Origin: a bacterium
Lineage (GTDB): Bacteria > Arandabacterota > Arandabacteria > Arandabacterales > Arandabacteraceae
Assembly: GCA_025774115.1 (NCBI GenBank)
Contig: JALGWN010000005.1
Location: forward strand, 1-39,409
Direction of reading: 5' to 3'
Length of the DNA: 39,409 nucleotides
A program made the position numbers and the translations under genes. The notes beneath the pieces are model-generated. The model saw nothing but the letters and a program-made list of their open reading frames with translations. It was not told where the DNA came from and ran no database searches. Shown here one piece after another: positions 33,563-39,409 of the stretch. Numbering within the stretch: the first letter of the stretch is position 1; each line of letters opens with the position of its first letter.

Positions 33563-34669
33563 ATGCTATCTTTGCGCCAGCTTCTCGAAGAAATGGTGAA
33601 ACTGCGTGCGTCTGACCTTCACATTACGGCGGGCCTTCCTGCGCAGTACCGTATCGACGGCCAGATTGTCTCGTCACAAACTGAACGGCTCACTCCGGAA
33701 AACACCAAGCAGATACTATACAGCATTCTTAACGACGAGCAGAGGAAACGCTTTGAAATAGACAAGGAACTGGACTTCTCCTTCGGGATCAAGGGAGTCA
33801 GCAGGTTCAGGGCCAATGTTTTTCTCCAGAGGGGCGTGACCACCGGTGCCATTCGTCAGATTCCCTTTGAGATCATGGGGTTCGAAGAGCTGGGGTTGCC
33901 CCCGGTCGTGAACGATCTGTCCAACAAGCATAAGGGTCTGATCCTTGTGACGGGTCCTACCGGGTGCGGAAAGTCGACCAGCTTGGCGTCCATCATCGAC
34001 AAGATCAACTCGGAGCGCAGGTGCCATATAGTGACCATCGAGGACCCTATCGAGTATGTGCATCATCATAAACGGTCTATAGTGAATCAGCGTGAAGTGC
34101 GGGCCGATACCCATTCTTTTCCCGCCGCCCTCAAGTTTGTGCTGAGACAGGACCCCGACGTGATTCTGATAGGCGAGATGCGGGATCTCGAGACCATCGC
34201 CGCCGCGCTGACCATTGCTGAAACCGGCCATCTCACGTTGGCTACGCTTCACACCAACTCGACATACGAGAGTATCAATCGAATGGTGGATGTGTTTCCC
34301 GAGCACCAGCAAGGTCAGATCCTGGCCCAGCTGGCCTTTGTACTCGAAGGAGTAATCACTCAGCAGCTCCTCCCGAAGCTCGGGGCCAAGGGTAGAGCGC
34401 TTGCATCCGAGGTGCTGGTCTGCACCCCGGCCATTAGCGCACTGATAAGGGAGAAGAAGATCCATCAGATTTACTCGTTGATGCAGGCCGGACAGAAGTT
34501 CGGAATGCAGACCATGAATCAGTCTCTGTACCGTCTCTATGTCACCAGGCAGATATCGCTGGAGGTCGCCATGGGCAGAAGCCCCGACGTCCAGGAGTTC
34601 GAGCAGATGCTTGCGCGGAGCAGAGCGCGTGGCAGTCTCCGGGAGACGGATAAATCCTTCTGCAAGTAA
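33563..34669 (+). CDS. pilT: Type IV pilus retraction ATPase PilT
   Basis: A 368-residue ATPase that depolymerises the pilus and drives twitching motility and DNA uptake. ATG with GGAGG eight bases upstream. It has the PilT N-terminal PAS-like region (LRASDLHITAGLPAQYRIDG), Walker A GPTGCGKSTSLA, Asp box EDPIEYVH, the HHKRSIVNQREV segment, Walker B IGEMRDLETI, and His box TLHTNSTYESINRMVDVFPEHQQ. The C-terminal retraction motif is PAISALIREKKIHQIYSLMQAG, the counterpart of AIRNLIRE. It lacks the zinc-binding cysteines of PilB, as expected. It lies 21 bases after pilB. Confidence 0.97.
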   Translation: MLSLRQLLEEMVKLRASDLHITAGLPAQYRIDGQIVSSQTERLTPENTKQILYSILNDEQRKRFEIDKELDFSFGIKGVSRFRANVFLQRGVTTGAIRQIPFEIMGFEELGLPPVVNDLSNKHKGLILVTGPTGCGKSTSLASIIDKINSERRCHIVTIEDPIEYVHHHKRSIVNQREVRADTHSFPAALKFVLRQDPDVILIGEMRDLETIAAALTIAETGHLTLATLHTNSTYESINRMVDVFPEHQQGQILAQLAFVLEGVITQQLLPKLGAKGRALASEVLVCTPAISALIREKKIHQIYSLMQAGQKFGMQTMNQSLYRLYVTRQISLEVAMGRSPDVQEFEQMLARSRARGSLRETDKSFCK

Positions 34670-34684
34670 AGGGGGCGGTTGATC

Positions 34685-35893
34685 TTGGCTACTCTGTATC
34701 AATGGAAGGGTCGAACGACGGGTGGAGAACTCGTGACCGGTGAGATGACAGCCGGCTCCAAAGCCGAGCTGATAACCACTCTGAGAAAGAAACGGGTATT
34801 GCTTACCTCCGCCAAGGAAAAGGCAAGGGGCAAGGGACTCGGTTTGTTCGGGGGTGTCTCCACCAAAGACTTGGCCGTGTTCACCAGGCAGTTTTCCACG
34901 ATGATCAATTCGGGGCTGCCTCTTATTCAGTGCCTGGACATTCTGTCCCAACAGGCCGAAAAAGACGGTTTCCGGAAGATCATTTCCAACACGATGAGAG
35001 ACGTGGAATCGGGAGCGACGCTTGCGGATGCCCTGTCGAAACATCCTGCCGTTTTCGGAGATCTGTTCGTGAACATGGTCGAGGCCGGTGAAGCTGGTGG
35101 TGTGCTTGATGTTATCCTCGGGAGGCTGGCAACGTACCTGGAGAAGATGGACAACCTCAAGCGCAAGGTCAAGAGCGCAATGGCCTATCCCGCTGTGGTT
35201 CTCATTGTCACCATAGGCGCAACCGTCTTCATGCTTGTGTTCATCATCCCGACATTCGCGAAGCTCTACTCTGACTTTGGGGGTGATCTGCCGGGTCCCA
35301 CCAAGGTTGTTATGGCCATAAGTGGGTTCTTGACGACCAAGTGGTGGTTGCTGTTGGGCGTGACTCTCGGTGTGATATTCGGTTTGAAAAAATACAACGA
35401 CACAAAGAGCGGCAAGAAGAACATAGATCGAGTATTGCTCAAGATACCGATACTCGGTCAGGTCCTTCTTAAGTCATCGATTGCCAGGTTCACTCGGACC
35501 CTTGGGACATTGGTCAGCAGCGGTGTTCCGATACTGGAGGGACTCGAGATAACCGGCAAGGCAGCCGGCAACAGCATGGTCAAGGAAGCGGTTATGAAGA
35601 CGAGAGCCAGCATCTCCAGCGGCCAGACCATTGCCGCTCCGCTCAGGGAATCGGAGATATTCCCGCCGATGGTGGTACAGATGATTTCGGTCGGCGAAGA
35701 GACCGGCGCTCTTGACGAGATGCTGTCGAAGATTGCCGATTTCTACGACGAAGAAGTGGATGCCGCGGTGGATACCATGACATCGGTGATTGAGCCCGTG
35801 ATGATCGTTCTCATGGGCGGAATCGTCGGTGGCATGCTTGTGGCGATGTATCTGCCGATGTTCAAGTTGGTCAGCGTCATAATGGGTGAGTGA
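34685..35893 (+). CDS. pilC: Type IV pilus inner-membrane platform protein PilC
   Basis: A 402-residue polytopic protein on which PilB and PilT act. The TTG at 34685 sits nine bases after AAGGGGG; an earlier TTG at 34679 is too close to that site. Features: N-terminal YQWKGRTTGGELVTGEM, FTRQFSTMINSGLPLIQCLDIL, the first T2SSF domain ending VEAGEAGGVLDVIL, membrane helices near residues 170-195 and 215-237, the second T2SSF domain with FTRTLGTLVSSGVPILEGLEIT and MISVGEETGALDEML, and a final helix near 370-395. The two-fold internal repeat is the family's normal form. Its stop codon overlaps the pilS start by four bases. Confidence 0.95.
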   Translation: MATLYQWKGRTTGGELVTGEMTAGSKAELITTLRKKRVLLTSAKEKARGKGLGLFGGVSTKDLAVFTRQFSTMINSGLPLIQCLDILSQQAEKDGFRKIISNTMRDVESGATLADALSKHPAVFGDLFVNMVEAGEAGGVLDVILGRLATYLEKMDNLKRKVKSAMAYPAVVLIVTIGATVFMLVFIIPTFAKLYSDFGGDLPGPTKVVMAISGFLTTKWWLLLGVTLGVIFGLKKYNDTKSGKKNIDRVLLKIPILGQVLLKSSIARFTRTLGTLVSSGVPILEGLEITGKAAGNSMVKEAVMKTRASISSGQTIAAPLRESEIFPPMVVQMISVGEETGALDEMLSKIADFYDEEVDAAVDTMTSVIEPVMIVLMGGIVGGMLVAMYLPMFKLVSVIMGE

Positions 35894-37617
35894 TAAAAGC
35901 CATGCCGAAACACGAAGACAGGGAACTCAGGAGTCTGTGCCGCCTAATGATCATCATCAGGGTGATCTGTGTCGGAGCAGTCCTGTCGGTGATAGCATTC
36001 CTGACCGCCACTGGGCTCGATCCGGCCGGCGTGACGCCGGTGGTGGGTCTGTTGCTTGTGGTGTTCCCGCTGAGTGCGACGTGGTGGATGCTCTATAAGT
36101 CCGGCTACGCCCTCAGGCCCCTGGTCTATGCTCAGCTGGTCGCTGACCTGCTTGTGGAGGGCGGGGTAGTCTACCTCACCGGAGGGGCATACAGCCATTT
36201 CACAGTGCTCTTTCTGGTGACCGTCTTCGTCGCGGGGATTCTGCTGTGCCTTAGGGGTGCACTGATCGCCGCGACTCTTTCGACGGCCCTTTTCGCCGCT
36301 GCATCTCTTGTCCGTGAGGCGGCGATCGATGAGACCATAGGCATCCCGCCGGAGGGAAGGGCGACTGCATACCTCTTTCTTAACATAGCGCTGCAATCGG
36401 CCTTTTTCTACTTGATCGCGTCATTGAGCGGGTATGTGTCACGGCGTGTGACGGCTTTTGGGGTGAAGCTCAAGACCACGACCACCGAGCTCCAACGGGC
36501 CCGGATGGACACCAACCTGATAATACAGAGTATGAACAGCGGGCTCATTACCCTGGACACAAGGTATGTGGTCAGCGAGGTCAACCAGGCCGCGTCGCGA
36601 ATACTCGGGGTCGCCGCGGACAACCTGCGCGGCAGGAGAATACACGACGTCCTCGGATCCATAACTCCTGAGATGGTGGAAAAAACGGTAAGGGCTCTCG
36701 AGGAGGGCAAAGAGGAGAAGCGGGCAGAGGTATACGCGGACAATCACGGCTCGAGGACTCCTCTCGGCCTGAGTGTTTCGCTTATGACCGATCACGAAGG
36801 CAGCCGTACGGGAGCAGTATGCGTGTTTCAGGACCTCACCGAGGTCAAGACCATGGCCGAGAAGATTCGGCTGGCCGACAGGCTTGCGGCCCTGGGCGAG
36901 CTTTCCGCGGGTATAGCCCACGAGATAAGAACTCCCCTGGCCTCGATCTGTGGTTCGGTGGAGATACTGAGGGACTCTCTGCCAAAGGAGGGGGAGGATA
37001 GGAATCTGGTCGATCTGGTGGTCAAAGAGTCCGAAAGGCTCAGAGATATCATAGACCATTTCCTCCAGTTTGCCCGATCGCGGCCCCCCAGGTTCCGGCG
37101 CGTTTCGCTTAATTCCATACTCGGCGAGGTGGTCTGCATGGTGCGAAATCACCCCCGTTTCGTGGACGGAGTCCGCGTGACTCTGGATACGGCCGACGAT
37201 GTCACCCTGCCGGTGGACGAGGAGAACCTGAAACAGGTCTTTTACAACCTCGCCGTTAACGCTATTGAAGCAATGGGAACCTCGGGACAGCTGGAGATAA
37301 CGCTTGACGGAGAAGTCGAGAACGACCTCGGGCGGTGTGCGAGGATCGTTTTCAGGGACAATGGGGAAGGTATGGATGAGGAGGTCTTGGCGCACGTGTT
37401 CCGTCCCTTCTACACCGGCAAGAAATCCGGCACGGGGCTGGGTCTTGCCATAGCCTCCAAGATCGTGGAGGAACATGGAGGCGTGATTGATCTCACAAGC
37501 ACGAGGGGGGAAGGCACCGTGGTTTCGGTGTATCTGCCTCTTGAACGAAATACTTGTGAAGACGGTTATTGTGGGGCGCTACCTGAGTGTGGGCTTGTCG
37601 AAGACAGCAGATGCTGA
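35890..37617 (+). CDS. pilS: Sensor histidine kinase PilS
   Basis: A 575-residue membrane histidine kinase. GTG overlaps the pilC stop (GTGA). About six hydrophobic segments occupy residues 20-180, as in PilS. A PAS domain (about 205-320) opens with LIIQSMNSGLITLDTRYVVSEVNQAASRILG. The phosphoacceptor is His344 in GELSAGIAHEIRTPLASI. The ATP-binding domain shows the N box QVFYNLAVNAIEAMG, the G1 box DNGEGMD, the F box FRPFYTGKKSGTGLG and the G2 box. PilS senses pilin in the membrane and phosphorylates PilR in species studied. After the last ATPase strand (VSVYLPLE) there is a 20-residue tail with four cysteines (556, 561, 567, 575), which I do not recognise from PilS. Confidence 0.95.
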   Translation: MIKAMPKHEDRELRSLCRLMIIIRVICVGAVLSVIAFLTATGLDPAGVTPVVGLLLVVFPLSATWWMLYKSGYALRPLVYAQLVADLLVEGGVVYLTGGAYSHFTVLFLVTVFVAGILLCLRGALIAATLSTALFAAASLVREAAIDETIGIPPEGRATAYLFLNIALQSAFFYLIASLSGYVSRRVTAFGVKLKTTTTELQRARMDTNLIIQSMNSGLITLDTRYVVSEVNQAASRILGVAADNLRGRRIHDVLGSITPEMVEKTVRALEEGKEEKRAEVYADNHGSRTPLGLSVSLMTDHEGSRTGAVCVFQDLTEVKTMAEKIRLADRLAALGELSAGIAHEIRTPLASICGSVEILRDSLPKEGEDRNLVDLVVKESERLRDIIDHFLQFARSRPPRFRRVSLNSILGEVVCMVRNHPRFVDGVRVTLDTADDVTLPVDEENLKQVFYNLAVNAIEAMGTSGQLEITLDGEVENDLGRCARIVFRDNGEGMDEEVLAHVFRPFYTGKKSGTGLGLAIASKIVEEHGGVIDLTSTRGEGTVVSVYLPLERNTCEDGYCGALPECGLVEDSRC

Positions 37618-37632
37618 GTGGAGTGACAGGAC

Positions 37633-39030
37633 ATGGCTGATGAGAGAATCCTGGTAGTCGAAGATGAAGAGGGAATGAGGGAGTTTCTTAGGATCCTCCT
37701 CAGCAAGGAACGCTACGAGGTTGTGACTTGTGAATCGGGTGAGAAAGCGATCGAGAGGTTCAAGGAAGAGAACTTCCATGCAGTAATCACGGACATCAAG
37801 ATGCCGGGGATGAACGGCATAGAGGTCTTGACGACCATTCGCGGCATCGATCCCTTCGTGCCGGTGATAATGATGACCGGGCATGCTTCTATGGAGACTG
37901 CCATCGAGTCCGTGAATAAAGGAGCGTTCGCATATCTTCTTAAGCAGTCACGAAACGAAGAGATCAAACAGATGGTGAAGCAAGCCATCGAGATGCGGAA
38001 GCTTCGCAAAGAGAACAAGTTCCTGCGGCAAGAGCTGAGAAAGAACCATTCTGAGAGGCCGATCATAGGCAAGAGCGACAAGATCCGACAGGTTTTCGCT
38101 CTGGTGGACAAGGTTGCCGAGACCGATTCCACTATTCTGATATCCGGTGAGAGCGGAACCGGCAAAGAACTTGTGGCCAGAGAGATTCACTACAAGAGCT
38201 GCAGAACAGAGGGCCCGTTCGTATCCATAAACTGCGGTGCTCTGCCGGAGACCCTTTTGGAGAGCGAGCTGTTCGGACACGTGAAGGGTTCATTCACGGG
38301 AGCCATAAGGGACAAGGACGGGCTTTTCGCAGCGGCGAAGAGGGGCACCTTTTTCCTTGATGAGGTGGGTGAGACCTCACCCGGGATCCAGGTGAAACTT
38401 CTCAGGGTACTCCAAGAGCGGGAGATCATCCCTGTCGGCGCTATAAAGCCGATAAAGGTGGATGTCCGGCTGATCGCGGCCACCAATTCCGATCTCGAGA
38501 GTGACGTGGAATCCGGCAAGTTCAGAGCCGACCTTTACTATCGGCTGAATGTGATTCCAATTCGAATCCCCCCTCTGAGGGAGAGAAAGGACGACATACC
38601 GCTGCTGGTCGATCATTTCCTCAGGCTCCACTGTGAAGGAGTAGGAAGATCGCAGAAGTCACTGTCCCCGGAGGCTTTTGAAGTCTTGATGAGATACGAG
38701 TGGCCGGGCAACGTACGGGAGCTCGAGAATGCTCTGGAGAGGGCCGTGATACTGGAAGAAGGCAGGGTGATAGCCTCCGAGGGTCTCCCTGAGAGACTGC
38801 GCAGGTCTCCGACTGAGAGGCACGGATCAGTGGTCTCCACAAGCAACTTCACCCTTGAGGAGCTCGAGAGGGAGTATCTACTGAAGGTGTTGGATGAGAC
38901 CGGATGGCACAAGAAACGGGCGGCGGCTATTCTGGGTATAAACGCTTCTACCCTGTATCGCAAGCTTCAGCGGTACGGATGCGACAGGGTGGGCCGCGAA
39001 CCTGTGGGCAGTGCAAAATCCAATTGGTGA
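37633..39030 (+). CDS. pilR: Sigma54-dependent response regulator PilR
   Basis: A 465-residue NtrC-type regulator. The receiver domain (1-120) has the acidic pair in VEDEEGM, the phosphoacceptor Asp54 in ITDIKMPGMNG, MMTGHA, and Lys in AYLLKQS, where the usual Pro after Lys is Gln. The AAA+ domain (about 140-380) has IGKSDKIRQV, Walker A GESGTGKE, the sigma54-contacting GSFTGA loop, Walker B GTFFLDEVGE, and WPGNVRELEN. A Fis-type helix-turn-helix ends the protein (KKRAAAILGINASTLYRKLQRYG). Phosphorylated PilR activates pilA from a sigma54 promoter; such a site is present 107 bases after this gene. ATG start, 15 bases after pilS. Confidence 0.96.
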   Translation: MADERILVVEDEEGMREFLRILLSKERYEVVTCESGEKAIERFKEENFHAVITDIKMPGMNGIEVLTTIRGIDPFVPVIMMTGHASMETAIESVNKGAFAYLLKQSRNEEIKQMVKQAIEMRKLRKENKFLRQELRKNHSERPIIGKSDKIRQVFALVDKVAETDSTILISGESGTGKELVAREIHYKSCRTEGPFVSINCGALPETLLESELFGHVKGSFTGAIRDKDGLFAAAKRGTFFLDEVGETSPGIQVKLLRVLQEREIIPVGAIKPIKVDVRLIAATNSDLESDVESGKFRADLYYRLNVIPIRIPPLRERKDDIPLLVDHFLRLHCEGVGRSQKSLSPEAFEVLMRYEWPGNVRELENALERAVILEEGRVIASEGLPERLRRSPTERHGSVVSTSNFTLEELEREYLLKVLDETGWHKKRAAAILGINASTLYRKLQRYGCDRVGREPVGSAKSNW

Positions 39031-39136
39031 GGGTGCAGACTGCAATGTCAAACGTCCGATGGCATAACGCGTCCGAGTACGGGGCGCTGAGAGCCAGTAA
39101 TGGTGCGGGTGAGATAAGTATGTCGATTGCACCAAA

Positions 39137-39153
39137 CTGGTACGGAGATTGCT
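39137..39153 (+). promoter_or_regulatory. Near-consensus sigma54 promoter of pilA
   Basis: CTGGTACGGAGATTGCT matches the -24/-12 consensus YTGGCACGNNNNTTGCW at every fixed base but one (T for C after TGG). GG (39139-39140) and GC (39151-39152) are ten bases apart. The start would be near 39164, about 50 bases before the pilA ATG. PilR, encoded just upstream, is the expected activator; its binding sites should lie between 39031 and 39130. Confidence 0.88.
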
Positions 39154-39171
39154 AATAATCAGGTTAGCAAT
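39148..39171 (+). repeat. Inverted repeat over the pilA -12 element and start site
   Basis: ATTGCTAA (39148-39155) and TTAGCAAT (39164-39171) are exact reverse complements with an eight-base spacer. The left arm covers the -12 GC of the sigma54 promoter; the right arm covers the predicted transcription start. It could be an operator or chance. Confidence 0.6.
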
Positions 39172-39212
39172 TACTTAGGGCTTAATAGCCTGGGCGAAGG
39201 AGGTGAAGAGAG

Positions 39213-39409
39213 ATGGCGAATCAGAAGGGTTTCACGCTGATCGAGTTGATGATCGTAGTGGTGATAATCGGAATCTTGGCAGCTATTGCCATTCCTAACT
39301 TTATCAGCATGCAGGACAGAGCGAAGGAAGCCAGCGTCAAGGCGAACATGCATACTCTGCAGCTCGCTTTCGAGGATTTTGCCGTACAGACGGACGGTGT
39401 ATATCCTGA
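39213..39409 (+). CDS. pilA: Type IV pilin PilA (5' part, cut by window end)
   Basis: The first 65 complete codons are present; the reading frame runs off the window. ATG six bases after AAGGAGGTGA, the strongest ribosome binding site in the window, fitting a highly expressed pilin. The prepilin leader MANQKG is followed by FTLIELMIVVVIIGILAAIAIPNF, with cleavage expected after Gly6, Phe1 of the mature protein to be N-methylated, and the conserved Glu5. The amphipathic helix continues (SMQDRAKEASVKANMHTLQLAFEDFAVQTDGVYP), like the short pilins of Geobacter-type or pseudopilin-type proteins. Whether the full protein is a long or short pilin cannot be seen. Confidence 0.95.
   Translation, partial: MANQKGFTLIELMIVVVIIGILAAIAIPNFISMQDRAKEASVKANMHTLQLAFEDFAVQTDGVYP

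Noticed and set aside
33716-35044. Minus-strand open frame of 442 codons opposite pilT and pilC
   Set aside because: It mirrors two certain pilus genes and its translation has no recognisable domain; long antisense frames are expected with this codon usage. The same applies to the frames at 19479-20630, 21005-22117, 11359-12477, 9335-10477, 31841-32941 and 36439-37476.
38273-38310. GSFTGA instead of GAFTGA in PilR as a sign of lost sigma54 contact
   Set aside because: As far as I recall this variant is common in PilR-type activators and the strong sigma54 site before pilA supports activity.

Overview
The window is a gene-dense, GC-rich bacterial chromosome segment in which every convincing gene lies on the + strand. 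The organism is Gram-negative: there is an Omp85 barrel protein, a PorV-like barrel, a TonB-dependent receptor, and PilB, PilT and PilC without an obvious Gram-positive context. Secreted C25 (gingipain-type) and M6 peptidases with C-terminal Ig or sorting-like domains sit beside a PorV/UPF0164 protein, and a very large SprA-like barrel follows. These features, with frequent TTG and GTG starts, fit an FCB-superphylum lineage, probably one of its uncultivated candidate phyla. I cannot name the phylum from sequence alone.

Layout. (1) 1-700: 3' part of accA, carrying a perfect in-frame 51-bp tandem duplication. (2) 701-1436: a promoter, a short leader with hairpin and intrinsic terminator, a Trm112-like zinc-ribbon protein and a small membrane protein. 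(3) 1433-17365: a long run of exported proteins, namely C25 peptidase, PorV-like barrel, M6 metalloprotease with FG-GAP repeats, two DUF5683-like paralogues, an NHL-type propeller, a SprA-like outer-membrane protein and a POTRA/Omp85 protein. It reads as one surface-secretion locus. (4) 17366-17653: a MITE-like element with perfect 16-bp terminal inverted repeats, then a strong sigma70-type promoter. (5) 17654-24089: ThiC family enzyme (ThiC or the benzimidazole synthase BzaF), urocanate hydratase, imidazolonepropionase, a TPR protein and a PHP phosphoesterase. (6) 24109-27886: a promoter followed by an acetate-kinase-like protein with a rewritten phosphate-binding loop, an ECF-type S component and a TonB-dependent receptor, forming an apparent uptake operon. 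(7) 27887-31136: CvpA, phosphomannomutase/phosphoglucomutase and mannose-1-phosphate guanylyltransferase, which together make GDP-mannose. (8) 31236-39409: ComEA and a type IV pilus cluster pilB-pilT-pilC-pilS-pilR-pilA; pilA is cut by the window edge.

The pilus block is self-consistent. PilS and PilR form the two-component pair that activates sigma54, and there is a near-consensus -24/-12 sigma54 promoter directly before pilA and a second, weaker candidate before pilB. The strongest leads beyond routine annotation are the AckA-like protein, whose catalytic residues are kept at the same residue numbers as in the Methanosarcina enzyme while its N-terminal Asn/Ser loop is lost; the interspersed inverted repeat whose TAG end supplies the stop codons of both cvpA and manC; the exported C25/PorV/M6/SprA-like/Omp85 locus; the accA duplication; and a four-cysteine tail on PilS. 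No tRNA, rRNA, CRISPR array or transposase gene was seen.
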